Source of the DNA: Blastocatellia bacterium
GTDB taxonomy: Bacteria > Acidobacteriota > Blastocatellia > HR10 > J050
Assembly: GCA_026985075.1 (NCBI GenBank)
Contig: JALSQX010000001.1
Location: 34,025 to 98,024 of the forward strand
Direction: 5' to 3'
DNA length: 64,000 nucleotides
Of the stretch, positions 50,089-61,547 are shown in pieces; positions within the stretch are counted from its first letter, which is position 1; each line of letters starts with the position of its first letter. The position numbers and the translations under genes were made by a program. Below the pieces are notes generated by a model, which was not told the origin of the DNA, searched no databases, and saw nothing but the letters and a program-made list of their open reading frames with translations.

Positions 50089-50550
50089 TCAAACGATCAA
50101 CTCTGGTGCCATGACCCATATGACCGTCCACGACGTTCCCTCGCGCTCCAGGCAGACCATGCCGCCAGCGGCGAAGTGGACGAGCGGCCGGTCAGGATTC
50201 TCGATGAGTAACGCGCTGACCAGACGAGCGAGGAACGGCAGATGTCCGACCAGCATGAGCGAGCGCGTCTCATGATGAATGGCCTCGGCCGTGGGACGCA
50301 CATCGTCGTTGGGCGCCAGACCGGGGACGACGATAGTGCCTTCGGACGGCGAGAGGCGATCGGCCAGGATCTCGGCCGTTTGTTGAGCGCGCCGCTTGCC
50401 ACTATGCCAGATTTGATCCACATGAAGGCCAACGCGAGCCGCCCAATCGGCCATCCGCTGGATGTCTTTCTGACCCTGCTCGGTCAACGAGCGCTCCGGA
50501 TCCTCCTGGGCTGATTTCGCTTCGCCATGGCGAACAAGATACAATCTCAT
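50089..50550 (-). CDS. sixA: phosphohistidine phosphatase SixA-like
   Basis: MRLYLVRHGEAKSAQEDPERSLTEQGQKDI; LMLVGHLPFLARLVSALL. Confidence 0.88.
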   Translation of the reverse strand: MRLYLVRHGEAKSAQEDPERSLTEQGQKDIQRMADWAARVGLHVDQIWHSGKRRAQQTAEILADRLSPSEGTIVVPGLAPNDDVRPTAEAIHHETRSLMLVGHLPFLARLVSALLIENPDRPLVHFAAGGMVCLEREGTSWTVIWVMAPELIV

Positions 50551-50880
50551 AGGCTCTCCCCGGTCAGAATCATACATCTGGTCTATCAACCGGTCAATCG
50601 ATCCCTGGAGATGATGTCGTCCTCTCGGGGCTCGCGAGCATCGTGATCCCATTTCCTGGCGTGTGCCCTGAGCGGTTTCATGGCGCCCCTTCAGAGTAAT
50701 CGGCGTGTGATTGGCGCATCTTTCGGTCGCCCATAGCCAGGTACGATCGCCGAACGTAGGCCATCCGGGTACGGTTGGCGCTCTTCCCCTGAGCCGTTCC
50801 TTTCGCATTTGCCGCTGGCTTGTCGGCGGGGCATGGGCTATCCTTGCATTCCTCATGGAGTTGGATAAGGAGATCGACGA

Positions 50881-51153
50881 ATGGATTGGAAAGTCTTGCT
50901 CTCGACATTCGGACTCATATTCATGGCCGAGATGGGTGACAAAACGCAACTGGCAGCCATCACCATGGTGGCCAAGACCAAAGCGCCCTGGGCTGTTTTC
51001 ATCGGTGCCTCACTGGCCATGACCATCGTCTCGTTCATCGGCGTGTTCGCCGGGATGATTCTCCTGCGTTATGTCCCAACCGAAGCGTTGGAGAAGGCCG
51101 CGGCCATCGCGTTCATCCTCATCGGCGTCTTGATGTTGTGGGGGAAATTGTGA
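50881..51153 (+). CDS. TMEM165/GDT1 (UPF0016) family protein, single-repeat form
   Basis: FMAEMGDKTQLAAITMVAKTKAPWAVFIGASLAM. Confidence 0.9.
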   Translation: MDWKVLLSTFGLIFMAEMGDKTQLAAITMVAKTKAPWAVFIGASLAMTIVSFIGVFAGMILLRYVPTEALEKAAAIAFILIGVLMLWGKL

Positions 51154-51295
51154 AGACTCGACGATGCCCGGCGTGAGGTGCGAGAGCATGTGTGCGGGCA
51201 GAGCGGTGAACCCATGAGGAGTGCGACGCTTCGGTCCGGTGCCGTGTTCTCGGCTTGAGAACCCTTGGCCTTCAGGCCGGTCGAGCGTCTCGGCG

Positions 51296-53446
51296 TCAAA
51301 TTCTTTTGTATTCCCCTCGTCGCCAGCGCTGGAGATCAGTCGCATATCGGCGGGAGAATCGCGATTCACTCGGGCCGCCGGGAAGGTTCGTCCATGATTC
51401 GTCGATGCTGAGATCGGTCACGAAGTGATAACAGGGACCGAAGCTCGTCGTTCGCCCGGCATATCGGAGTTTCGAGCCTTGATGGACGGTGGCTCGCCCG
51501 CCGGGCAAAGGGTGAGGGCCGATGTCGAATCCGAGGAACCGCGGCAATCGTCCACCGAAGAAGATGTTCTGAAAGACGATAGCATTCGTCCGACCCCAGG
51601 GTTCGATCGGCTGATCGAGGCCCGCGCGCACACCTTGGGCCAGAATCTCATCGCGGCGTTCGGCGGGAAGCCAGAGAGAATCCTCTCGGCACAACACGTC
51701 ATCGAAGAAACCGAACAACAGGACGAGCAGCGGCGTTTCATCGATCAGGTACTGCATCCACGCTCGTCCCAGTCCACCTTCGCCGAATACCTCGATGAGC
51801 ACCGCTCGATAAATATGCTCAAAGAGAGTGGCCGCTTTGGACTCCGGCGTATATCGCAGATCCCAGGACTCCAGCATCTCCCGTTCCGGCCCCGGCGGCA
51901 CGTGAGGCAACAGGAGCGGCAACAACCGGCGCGCCTGCGGCGAGAGCACATCGTACTGGAAGGCCTGGACCTCGTTGAGCGTGAGCGATGGTTTGGAGTT
52001 GAGCAGTTCTTCAATGCGGTCACGCCGGTATTTGGGTTGTGGGATGGTGGCCAGCCGCGGTCCATCCGGATGCTGACGACCTTCGTTGGCCGTGGCGATG
52101 AACCCTTCCTGAGGGTCGAGCAGGGAAGGGACTTCCCGGGCTGAATCGAGCCATCCTCGCCAATCGTTAGCTGCGTCCCATCCGGCCACCGGCGCCAATC
52201 CGCTCCACCCATCGCGCCGTCGAGGTACGCGGCCAATCAGTTGATAGCCGATGTGACCTTCCCGGTCGGCCAACACCATGTGGAGAGTCGGGATGTCCGC
52301 CGACCGGATCACGCCCAACGCTTCGGAGACCGTCCGGCAGTGAATCAACTCGGCGAACGCTTTGATCGTTCCCAATCCTCCGTCACCGAAGCCACACCAA
52401 TTCCAACAAAGATAATCGCCCTCCTGGGTGGGATCGCCCTCCAGGATGCCGTGATCATTCTCGTAGACGATGAATTCGGTCATGGGGTGTTTCTTGCGCA
52501 AGATCCGCTCCAGACGTTGACGGAATGGCATCCACTTCTCCTCGCGCCAATAATAACCGCGGCGACAGCGCTCCACAAAGAAATCCGAGGTATCGGCGAA
52601 GCTATAGGTGATGCCCCAGGCCAGGAAGGGCGTGCGACCGATGACGATGCCGGGCGCGCCCGGGGTGGTGGCGCCATGAACCCAATGGTCATCGACCTGA
52701 AGATGCACTTCATACATGATCGCCGGCAGGCGATTCACCTCCAGATGGGGATCATTGCACAGGATGGGCATGCCGGTGTGCGTCTTGGTACCGGAGACGA
52801 CCCAGTTATTGCTGGCCGCCAGATGGGGGATGCCGATTGTCGGGTGCGTCGCACCAGGAAAGAGTGGTGGCGTCGTTCGCACGTTTCGGATGAGAGCGAC
52901 ATCCAGATGGTCGAGTGCTGGGAGCAATTCCCGCAATTTATTCTCATCGGCGCCTCGACGGACGGCCTCGATGACGAACAGTTCGCCCATCCGCTGCGCT
53001 TCGGCCAAGCCCGAGAAGGCGAGCAGTTTGATGAGCAACAATACATCATGAGGCTGAAATGGCTCGGGACGATATCCCCTGAGTCGTAACACCCACGGCG
53101 GGCGCGCTGCCCAAGCCGCATTCACGCCCTGACAATAAGCTTCGACCTGGCGTCGCGATCGCGCGTCGAGCGCATCAATATGCGCTCGGGCGTCGCGCGC
53201 CAGTCCCAGTCGGCGGAAGTACACGTCGAGATCGAAAAGCTCGGGTTCGTCGGCGAACTTCTCGCAGAGACGCCCTTGGCCGAGAAGGCGCATGAGCCCA
53301 ATCTGCCCACCTCGATCGCGCCCGTGCAGCCAGCCGAGCGCATAGAAGGCATCTTCCCATGAGCACGCCTCGATGTGAGGGACGCCCTCGGAGGTCCGCC
53401 GGATGGTCACTGAGTCGTGGAGTCCTCTCAAGCGTTTCGCGCGCAT
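51296..53446 (-). CDS. penicillin acylase family protein
   Basis: ASNNWVVSGTKTHTGMPILCNDPHLEVNRLPAIMYEVHLQ; no obvious signal peptide. Confidence 0.9.
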   Translation of the reverse strand: MRAKRLRGLHDSVTIRRTSEGVPHIEACSWEDAFYALGWLHGRDRGGQIGLMRLLGQGRLCEKFADEPELFDLDVYFRRLGLARDARAHIDALDARSRRQVEAYCQGVNAAWAARPPWVLRLRGYRPEPFQPHDVLLLIKLLAFSGLAEAQRMGELFVIEAVRRGADENKLRELLPALDHLDVALIRNVRTTPPLFPGATHPTIGIPHLAASNNWVVSGTKTHTGMPILCNDPHLEVNRLPAIMYEVHLQVDDHWVHGATTPGAPGIVIGRTPFLAWGITYSFADTSDFFVERCRRGYYWREEKWMPFRQRLERILRKKHPMTEFIVYENDHGILEGDPTQEGDYLCWNWCGFGDGGLGTIKAFAELIHCRTVSEALGVIRSADIPTLHMVLADREGHIGYQLIGRVPRRRDGWSGLAPVAGWDAANDWRGWLDSAREVPSLLDPQEGFIATANEGRQHPDGPRLATIPQPKYRRDRIEELLNSKPSLTLNEVQAFQYDVLSPQARRLLPLLLPHVPPGPEREMLESWDLRYTPESKAATLFEHIYRAVLIEVFGEGGLGRAWMQYLIDETPLLVLLFGFFDDVLCREDSLWLPAERRDEILAQGVRAGLDQPIEPWGRTNAIVFQNIFFGGRLPRFLGFDIGPHPLPGGRATVHQGSKLRYAGRTTSFGPCYHFVTDLSIDESWTNLPGGPSESRFSRRYATDLQRWRRGEYKRI

Positions 53447-53547
53447 GGTCTCAGCTCCGTTTCTCTTGTGCTGTCACCATCGGCGCGCGCCTGAGGCGGC
53501 GTCCTGATCACTCATCGCCGGTTTCGCCCGGACGCTTTGGATGCGGC

Positions 53548-55224
53548 TTATGGTCCACCGGTGATACGCACGTCATCGATATACCAGTTGTCATCCGGCT
53601 CATCGACGTCGGCGCGGAATCGGATGCGAAACTCATCGTGAAAGGCATCCGGCTGACCCAAGAAGCGCCGTTCGAGCGTGATGGTGTGAGCGGTGAACCT
53701 CTCTTGATCAACGCCATCGGATACGATTTCGGCGATCGGCTTCCACTCCAGATTCTTGGACCAATACTCGACGATGAGGCGCTCGCCAGCTTCCACTCCT
53801 CGATGTTGGGTGAAGAAGGAGATGGTCACGCGCTTCAGGCCGCGCAGATGAATGAAATTACTGCGGACTTCATCATCACGGTATTGTTCGGGACCCGAGG
53901 CGTTCAGATTCAACGCATTGGGCTCGCTGGGTTCATTGACGGCGCTCTGACTGATGCGGGCGCCGTTATTGAATATCCAGTGGTCGGGATCGAGAGTGGG
54001 AGCGGAGAAATCATCGAACACCGGTAGATTCAGTGGCTCGGGTAGATCGGTCAAGCAGGGGCGCGTATCCCGTGTCTCTGAGATAGCTTCCACGGCGCGC
54101 GCGCCAAAATTGGAGCAGTCTCCTGAACAACGACCGAGGACCGAGCACATGATGCCACAGTCGGCATCCCCATCACAATGAACGGCTCCCCAGCTATGTC
54201 CCAACTCATGAGCAGTGAGGCAGGCGCGGCGAATGAGGTCCGAGGTGAACACCGACTGCGATAATCCATACGCCTGACTTCGCGTGCAGATGGTTCTCAG
54301 CAGCGCGATACCAATGACGTTGCCGCGAAGGTTCTTTCCCGTCATGAGGTGAGTCACATCGCGACGGATGTGTCGAAGACGACGGTTCCATTCCTGGCGC
54401 ACTTGTCCGAGCAGCTCAGCAGGATCGGTCGATGAATAGGGGTCGGGTTCGGCCGCGCGGATGACGATGGCCGTGATCTCGTAGGCGATGTCCAGTTGTC
54501 GTTCGTAGATGGCCTCCACTGTGTTCATCACCGTTTCGATATCCGTGACGGCCCGCTGCGCGCTACCGATATTCCGGCTGCGCACGAACTCCACATCGGC
54601 ATCGATGGCGATTTCGGTCACTTTGACGTGGGTCGTCGCTCTGGCCGGGGCCGAGGGGACGCTTGGAGAAGGGAGGGGCGTCTCGTCCGTCCCGCAGGAG
54701 TACTCCTCCGCCGGCCGCCAATCCTCGGCGCGATAGATGAGATGCGTCTCAGGGGCCGCGCCGGGCTCAATGGAACGTAAGGGTTGAATACCCCAAAGGG
54801 TGTCGTCCGGCAGGACGAGCATGGCGGACATCTCTCCATCGATGATGGAAGCGGCGACGCGACTGTTGGCCAGTCCGTCCACGACGCCACGGTAGGTGCG
54901 AATCGGTGGTGGCTCAACTTCGCGCAACTCTCCATCCGGACCCTGAACGAGCAGCTTGAAATCCTCTGCCCGAAGCGAATGAGGCCATAGCGTCAGCGTA
55001 TGGACTGTGCCGGCCAGCGAGACGGTGGTTCTCAATATGCGCTCAGCCGGCGTTCGGAACTCGATGTTTTGAAGCTGGAAGTCGATGAGGTTGGGGATGT
55101 TCACCTCCGTCTGGCTCGATCTGATAGGGCGTTCGCGTTCACTCTGCTGAGGAGCGCTCGCGGCGCTCATCCCACACAGGGCCAGAAAAAGGAGACCGTA
55201 TCCCCATTTCGCGATCATCTTCAT
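53548..55224 (-). CDS. secreted reprolysin-like (M12) zinc metalloprotease
   Basis: HELGHSWGAVHCDGDADCGIMCSVLGRC; signal peptide. Confidence 0.88.
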   Translation of the reverse strand: MKMIAKWGYGLLFLALCGMSAASAPQQSERERPIRSSQTEVNIPNLIDFQLQNIEFRTPAERILRTTVSLAGTVHTLTLWPHSLRAEDFKLLVQGPDGELREVEPPPIRTYRGVVDGLANSRVAASIIDGEMSAMLVLPDDTLWGIQPLRSIEPGAAPETHLIYRAEDWRPAEEYSCGTDETPLPSPSVPSAPARATTHVKVTEIAIDADVEFVRSRNIGSAQRAVTDIETVMNTVEAIYERQLDIAYEITAIVIRAAEPDPYSSTDPAELLGQVRQEWNRRLRHIRRDVTHLMTGKNLRGNVIGIALLRTICTRSQAYGLSQSVFTSDLIRRACLTAHELGHSWGAVHCDGDADCGIMCSVLGRCSGDCSNFGARAVEAISETRDTRPCLTDLPEPLNLPVFDDFSAPTLDPDHWIFNNGARISQSAVNEPSEPNALNLNASGPEQYRDDEVRSNFIHLRGLKRVTISFFTQHRGVEAGERLIVEYWSKNLEWKPIAEIVSDGVDQERFTAHTITLERRFLGQPDAFHDEFRIRFRADVDEPDDNWYIDDVRITGGP

Positions 55225-55556
55225 GCTCGCACTCCTTATCTAGAATCGATCAACTGACTCACCCATGCGCTGCGACGGGGAGCCACGGTATGGTCCGGGC
55301 TGATTGCACAGTGATTGTCGGTCGACGTTGGGAACCTGTCGATTCGAACAGTCCATAATCCGACATAAGACTCATTGAGTCTATAATGGAGGGGGGAGGA
55401 AGTCAACGACGAGAGCACCAGTGCGTCATTTGTGGCGCGTCGTGACGGTGATGCATCGTCTCGGGACGAACCTCTTGTTTAAAGAGCGTCTTCTCCTCAA
55501 GACAAGGGAGAGATGATCACTTTGTGCTCGCCGAGCGACGTCCTTCGGTGGCGGCA

Positions 55557-56834
55557 TCATCCTTCCAGGAGCAGGGCCTCTGGCTCTTCGACGAGTTCCT
55601 TAATACGGACCAGAAATTGCACCGCCTCGCGCCCGTCGACGATGCGATGATCATAGCTGAGCGCCACATACATCATGGGACGAATGACCACCTCATGATT
55701 GATGACAATGGGACGCTCTTCGATTTTGTGCAATCCCAGGATACCCACCTGGGGAGGATTGAGAATGGGCGTGCTGAGCAAGGAGCCGAATACGCCTCCG
55801 TTGGTGACGGTGAACGTTCCGCCGCGCAGGTCTTCCAGGGTCAGCGTTCCCTCCTCAGCCTTCTGGGCGAATTCCTTGATCGCCTTCTCGATTTGGGCGA
55901 AGGAGAGGCGATCGGCATCCCGCAGGACGGGCACGACCAATCCTCCAGAGGCGCCGACGGCGACGCCGATGTCATAGTAGTACTTGAGGACGATGTCATC
56001 GCCCTGAATCTCGGCGTTGAGCTGAGGGAATTCCTTCAACGCGACAATCGACGCTTTGACGAAGAACGAGGTGATTCCTAAGCTCACGCCATGCCTTCGC
56101 TGGAAGGCCTCCTTGTACCGTTGGCGCAGTTGCATCACGGCGCTCATGTCTACTTCGTTGAAGGTGGTGAGCATGGCCGCCGTGCGCTGCGCTTCCACCA
56201 GCCGTCGGGCGATCGTCTGTCGGCGGCGGGACATACGAATGCGTTCCTCTCGACGCGCCCGGTCAGTTGACGCAGGGGCTGGGGCTTTCTCTGGTTGCGG
56301 TCGACCAGCGACCGGTGTCGGCCGAGAGGGCGCCGCTTCGGCGCTCTGTTGCTCAAGATACTGCTGCACATCGTCCCGCGTGATCTGGCCGCTCGGGCCG
56401 CTCCCGGGAACGCTCTCCAGGTCCACCGCATGCTCGCGAGCCATTCGGCGCGCCGATGGCGTTGCTCGAACACTCGGTTTGGCGGGCGCTTCCCGGACGG
56501 CTGCCGTCGCCGTTGGTTCGGGCATTTCCCGAGGACGCTCCGGAGCGACTTTCGCAATTTCTTCCTCGGATGTCTCAGCGACCGCGACGGCTTCCTCCGT
56601 TTCTTCCACGATGCCGAGCACGTCGCCGACCTTCACGTTCTCGCCTTCCCGACGCTCGATCCGTCTCAATATGCCGGCGCGATCGGCACTCACTTCCAGA
56701 TCGACCTTGTCGGTCTCTAATTCCACCACTGGTTCGCCTGGGGCGACGCGATCGCCTTCCTTCTTCAACCAGCGAGCGACGGTGGCCTCCACCACCGATT
56801 CTCCCATTTCGGGAACGAGGATTTTCGTAGTCAT
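55557..56834 (-). CDS. sucB: 2-oxoglutarate dehydrogenase E2 (dihydrolipoyl succinyltransferase)
   Basis: Lipoyl domain [40 protein letters not shown]. Confidence 0.95.
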   Translation of the reverse strand: MTTKILVPEMGESVVEATVARWLKKEGDRVAPGEPVVELETDKVDLEVSADRAGILRRIERREGENVKVGDVLGIVEETEEAVAVAETSEEEIAKVAPERPREMPEPTATAAVREAPAKPSVRATPSARRMAREHAVDLESVPGSGPSGQITRDDVQQYLEQQSAEAAPSRPTPVAGRPQPEKAPAPASTDRARREERIRMSRRRQTIARRLVEAQRTAAMLTTFNEVDMSAVMQLRQRYKEAFQRRHGVSLGITSFFVKASIVALKEFPQLNAEIQGDDIVLKYYYDIGVAVGASGGLVVPVLRDADRLSFAQIEKAIKEFAQKAEEGTLTLEDLRGGTFTVTNGGVFGSLLSTPILNPPQVGILGLHKIEERPIVINHEVVIRPMMYVALSYDHRIVDGREAVQFLVRIKELVEEPEALLLEG

Positions 56835-57020
56835 AGTTGGTTCATCTCCTCCAGCGACGGTGATATCAGGGGTCGGGTTGTGCTTTTCGCTCCATCGGTC
56901 GAGCCGGGGCTCAGCAACCCATGAGCGAGTCTTTTGAAGAGCATCGTGTCGGGCATCATGCTGGATTCCATCATGTTTGGTGGAGCGCCGGTCCAGGGGC
57001 CGGAGCTCGGCTGTGAGCGA

Positions 57021-59789
57021 TCAGTATCTCCTCGTCATGTCGTAGGCCCGCTCGATGATCGCCTTTTGATTCACCATATGCCAGGCCGACGAGCCTTCTG
57101 CCGGGCTCGCCCGGCGCGGTCGGCCAATATAGCAGAGCGGCCAGCGCCCATCAATGAGCTCTTCCAGGAGCGGGCGAATATAGTCCCAGGCGCCCATGTT
57201 CTTGGGCTCTTCCTGAAGCCAGACGACCTCCTCCAGGCGAGGATAGCGATTCAGCACCTCCGCGAGTTCCTCTCGAGGGAAGCGATAGAGCTGCTCCACG
57301 CGAGCGATGGCCACGGCCGGCGTCCTCTGCCGGCGCGCGTCACTCACCAGATCGATATAGATTTTTCCGCTGCACAGGATGAGGCGGCGCACTCGCTCGG
57401 GGTGCTCGCGCGCGGCGTCATCGTCGATCACCGGCTGCCAGCGGCCTTCGGAGAGTTCCCCCAGGGAGGACGCTGACAGCGGATGACGGAGCAAGCTCTT
57501 GGGCGTCATGATGATGAGTGGCAGAGGATCAGTGTGTAGAAGTGCAGCCTGTCGGCGCAACAGATGGAAATATTGAGCGGCCGTCGTACAGTTGGCGATG
57601 CGCATATTCGTCTCAGCGGCCAGTTGGAGGAAACGTTCCAGTCGACCGCTGGAGTGATCGGGTCCCTGGCCCTCGTGACCGTGGGGGAGGAGCATGACCA
57701 GAGAGGGCGTATGCTCCCACTTGGCCCGACCAGAGACGACGAATTCGTCGACCATCGCCTGGGCCACATTAATGAAGTCGCCGTATTGAGCCTCCCAGAT
57801 GACCAGTCGGCCAGGAGCTTGGACGTTATATCCGTATTCGAAGGCCAGCGCCGCGTTCTCGGTGAGAGGGCTGTTGCGGATCTCAAACGCGGCTCGGGCT
57901 TGAGGTAAGGCTTGTAGCGGCGTGAATGTCCTTCCTGTCTTCACGTCGTGGAAGACGGCGTGACGTTGACTGAACGTTCCTCGTTCCACATCCTGTCCAG
58001 TCATGCGGATGGGGATGCCATCGGCCAGAATAGAGGCCAGCGCCAACTGTTCGGCGAGCGCCCAATCGATGGTCGGTCGATCCAGTTCATCGAGGGCGCG
58101 GCGTCGGCGCTCCATCGCTCGCGCCAATTTGGGATGCAGGGTGAACTCTTCGGGGACGGTGAGCAAGGCGCGATGCAATTCTCGGAGTCGCTCGGCCGGC
58201 ACGGCAGTCTCCACTCGCCGCGCCGCGCCCGGTGGAGGCGGTTCCAGTTCCGGTTCGGGGAGCGCCTCTTCCGGCTCCAGTGACTCCAGCACGCGGTGGA
58301 GTTCGAGCATCTGCTGTTGCAGGAGTTGATCGGGGAGATGCTCGTCGATGAGGCCCTGAGCGTTCAGGCGATTGGCCCAGAGTTGGCGCACCGTGGGATG
58401 ATCCTTGATCTTCTCGTAGATGAGCGGCTGAGTGAAGCTGGGCTCGTCGCCCTCGTTGTGTCCGTGTCGCCGATAGCCGATCAAATCGATGACGAAATCT
58501 TTCTGGAACCGGGCGCGATAGGCGAAAGCAATGCGCGCCACAGTGATGCACGCCTCCGGGTCATCGGCATTCACGTGAATGATGGGGATCTTGAATCCCT
58601 TGGCGAGATCGCTGGCATAGAGCGTGCTCCGCTCGGCGTCCGGAGGGGTCGTGAAGCCCAGTTGGTTATTGGCGATGATGTGAATGGTTCCTCCGGTGCG
58701 ATAGCCGGGGAGACAAGAGAAGTTGAGCGTCTCGGCCACTACCCCCTGTCCGGTGAAGGCCGCATCACCGTGAATGAGAATGGGGAGGACGAGAGTGTGA
58801 TCAAACCGCGGCGGTCCAGGCTCGTCCATCTGCGTACTGGCCGCTCGAGCCATCCCCTCCACCACCGGATTGACGTGCTCCAGATGACTGGGGTTGGGCA
58901 CCATGGTGATCAAGAGATCGACCCATTCGCCTCCCTTGACCGCCCGACGACCGCCTGAGTGATATTTCACATCGCCCGTCCACCCCAGATCATCGCGGAT
59001 CGTGTATTGACGCCCGACGACCGGATCTTTGAATTCGGCCAGGATTTGAGCATACGGCTTGTTCAGGACATGGGCCAAGACGTTGAGGCGGCCGCGATGG
59101 GCCATGCCGATGAGGATCGTGTAAATCCCCGCCTCGGCGGCGGCGCCAATGACCTCGTCCAGGATGGGAACGAGCATATCCAGTCCTTCGATAGAGAAAC
59201 GCGTCTTGCCAGGAAACACCCGATGTAAGAATCGTTCGAATCCTTCGACCTGGGTGAGACGCTTAAGAAGGGCCACCGGATCGATGGGATGGTGAGGGGG
59301 TCGAAACTGCTCGCATTCGGCAGCATGGCGTAACCATTCGCGCTCTTCGGGAATCCAGATATGCTCGAAGTCGAAACCAATGGTAGAACAGTAGATCTGG
59401 CGCAACGCCTCAATCGCTTCCCAAGCTGTAGTCGTTCTCTCGGCGATGGGTCCTCCGATGAGGCTGGCTGGGAGTGAACGGAGATCGTCTTCGGTCAACC
59501 CATAGGTCGCCAGATCGAGCGCCGGATCGCCAGGTGGTTGGCTTCCCAGGGGATCGAGTTGCGCGGCCAGGTGCCCGTATTCTCGGATCGCTTGTGCCAG
59601 ATTGACGGCGGCCATAATCTTGTCGATGGCCGGGGCCATACTCAACGGGCGGCCATCGACGATGGGCGTCCAGCGGTCGAAGTAAGCCTTGGTGATCGGA
59701 TCGACAGAGTGTGGGTTCTGACGATAACGCTCATATAGTTCCAGCACGTATCCGGCGTTCGGTCCGTGAAACTCTTCCCAGATATTCAT
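57021..59789 (-). CDS. sucA: 2-oxoglutarate dehydrogenase E1
   Basis: GMAHRGRLNVLAHVLNKPYAQILAEF; GDAAFTGQGVVAET; IDLIGYRRHGHNEGDEPSFTQP. Confidence 0.96.
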   Translation of the reverse strand: MNIWEEFHGPNAGYVLELYERYRQNPHSVDPITKAYFDRWTPIVDGRPLSMAPAIDKIMAAVNLAQAIREYGHLAAQLDPLGSQPPGDPALDLATYGLTEDDLRSLPASLIGGPIAERTTTAWEAIEALRQIYCSTIGFDFEHIWIPEEREWLRHAAECEQFRPPHHPIDPVALLKRLTQVEGFERFLHRVFPGKTRFSIEGLDMLVPILDEVIGAAAEAGIYTILIGMAHRGRLNVLAHVLNKPYAQILAEFKDPVVGRQYTIRDDLGWTGDVKYHSGGRRAVKGGEWVDLLITMVPNPSHLEHVNPVVEGMARAASTQMDEPGPPRFDHTLVLPILIHGDAAFTGQGVVAETLNFSCLPGYRTGGTIHIIANNQLGFTTPPDAERSTLYASDLAKGFKIPIIHVNADDPEACITVARIAFAYRARFQKDFVIDLIGYRRHGHNEGDEPSFTQPLIYEKIKDHPTVRQLWANRLNAQGLIDEHLPDQLLQQQMLELHRVLESLEPEEALPEPELEPPPPGAARRVETAVPAERLRELHRALLTVPEEFTLHPKLARAMERRRRALDELDRPTIDWALAEQLALASILADGIPIRMTGQDVERGTFSQRHAVFHDVKTGRTFTPLQALPQARAAFEIRNSPLTENAALAFEYGYNVQAPGRLVIWEAQYGDFINVAQAMVDEFVVSGRAKWEHTPSLVMLLPHGHEGQGPDHSSGRLERFLQLAAETNMRIANCTTAAQYFHLLRRQAALLHTDPLPLIIMTPKSLLRHPLSASSLGELSEGRWQPVIDDDAAREHPERVRRLILCSGKIYIDLVSDARRQRTPAVAIARVEQLYRFPREELAEVLNRYPRLEEVVWLQEEPKNMGAWDYIRPLLEELIDGRWPLCYIGRPRRASPAEGSSAWHMVNQKAIIERAYDMTRRY

Positions 59790-59900
59790 AGCGCCTCTCG
59801 AAACCTCTATCATAGCGCAAGTCAACAGCGAATACAAAAGCTCGTCTCACCGGGCGAGAACAGCGGGAGAGGATGACTGGTGAGACGCCTTCCGTCGGGA

Positions 59901-60884
59901 TCAGTTCTCCCACTCGGCTTCTTGCAAGAGGCGATCTTCGAAGGAGAAATCCAGGGGGCGCTGGTCTCGGGCATAGCGGCAATACCACTGGTACGTTTCC
60001 CGCAATCCCACGTCCCAGTCCGTCGGCCGGAAGCCCAGTTCCCGACGCGCCTTTTCGATCCGTACACTGAACGAACTCATGTCCAGCGCTTCGCCAAAAT
60101 AGAGGGGCTCGCCAAGAGGGCGACCTCCTAATTGGTGGATGCGTTCTCGCGGCAGGAAAGCAAATCGCACCGGGCGTTGCGCGACGCGCGCCAGCGATTC
60201 CACGAACGTTCGTTGGCTCACCGGTGATTCGTGAGCGATGTTGTAAGCTTGTCCAATAGCGGCGTCTACCTCCAGCGTGCGAGCCAGAGCCCAGGCGACA
60301 TCCTTCACGTAGGCGAAGTGCATGAGATTCTCACCATGGTCGGGCAGGATGATGGGTCGACCACGTTCGATCCGATCCCAGAAAAAGGCTTCCCGATAGG
60401 CGTGATTATGGGGCCCGTAAACGAAGGGAGGCCGGATGATGCTCACCGGGAGCCCTCGGTGTTGGGCTTCTCGGCGAAGATACTGCTCCGACTCCACCTT
60501 ATCGCGGGTATAGCGGTCGGCGCGATCGGCGAGCGAAGCATCTTCAGTGAGGTTGCATCCCAACCTGTAGACGGCGACGCTACTGGTGAAGACGTAGCGG
60601 CGAAGCTTCGATGGGACGCTCTCGACGATGGCGGCCACATCTCGAGCCGACGTTCCCCGATCCCATACGTAGGCATTATCGAAGACAGCGTCAAAGAAGA
60701 GACCGGCGAGCGCCCGTTTGACCGACCGATGATCGAGTCGATCAGCGATGATCTCAGTGACGCGATCACCGAAAGGATTCTGCCGCCCGCGATGGAGAAT
60801 GGTCACCTGGTGGCCTCTTTGCAAAAGTTCGATCACCAGGTGCCGTCCGATGAACCGTGTGCCGCCGATGACCAGGATTCTCAT
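59901..60884 (-). CDS. NAD-dependent epimerase/dehydratase
   Basis: MRILVIGGTRFIGRHLVIELLQRGHQVTILHRG. Confidence 0.88.
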   Translation of the reverse strand: MRILVIGGTRFIGRHLVIELLQRGHQVTILHRGRQNPFGDRVTEIIADRLDHRSVKRALAGLFFDAVFDNAYVWDRGTSARDVAAIVESVPSKLRRYVFTSSVAVYRLGCNLTEDASLADRADRYTRDKVESEQYLRREAQHRGLPVSIIRPPFVYGPHNHAYREAFFWDRIERGRPIILPDHGENLMHFAYVKDVAWALARTLEVDAAIGQAYNIAHESPVSQRTFVESLARVAQRPVRFAFLPRERIHQLGGRPLGEPLYFGEALDMSSFSVRIEKARRELGFRPTDWDVGLRETYQWYCRYARDQRPLDFSFEDRLLQEAEWEN

Positions 60885-61213
60885 CCGAAGAGGAAATAGT
60901 ATAGGCGAGGCGAACAGCGTTGTACAGCGACCCCGCGCTGTCTTCATTGAACGAAGAAAGGTGATCAGCTTGTGATGCCCCGTGCACCGGCTCCGCGTCT
61001 TGGCGTCGCCAGCATAAGTTGGGAGAGGTCCACCCGCACTAATGGCTGTATCGTTCCTCGGAATTCCTGGTGTAAGGAAGAACGTTCGGAGCATGTGCTT
61101 CGGGTTCTTTATGGCGTCCCTTCGAGGCGGTTCTCGCCGTCCACCTTGAAGGTCGGCGGTGGATTTGTTAAACTCGATTGGTTGGCAAAGTTATTCTCAG
61201 GGAGGTTGATCAG

Positions 61214-61495
61214 ATGCCCATATACGAGTACGCGTGCCGGAAATGTCATCGTCGCGTCGAGGTGCTTCAGAAGATGAGCGATAAGCCGCTCACCCGGTGC
61301 CAGCACTGCGGTGGGCGGTTGGAGCGATTGTGGTCGCCGGTAGGCATCCAATTCAAAGGAACGGGATGGTACGTCACCGATTACGGTCGGAAGAGCGGTG
61401 GCGCAACCGATAACGGGAAGTCGTCATCCGAAGGAAAGGCCAAAGAGGCCACCTCCCAGACCGAGAGTAAAACGAAGCAGGAAACGACCGCGTGA
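61214..61495 (+). CDS. FmdB family zinc-ribbon protein
   Basis: MPIYEYACRKCHRRVEVLQKMSDKPLTRCQHCGGRLERLWSPVGIQFKGTGWYVTDYG. Confidence 0.9.
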   Translation: MPIYEYACRKCHRRVEVLQKMSDKPLTRCQHCGGRLERLWSPVGIQFKGTGWYVTDYGRKSGGATDNGKSSSEGKAKEATSQTESKTKQETTA

Positions 61496-61547
61496 AGGGC
61501 AGAGCCTCACCCCTGCACAGCGATGAAAGACCCACCCAGGAGGTGGG

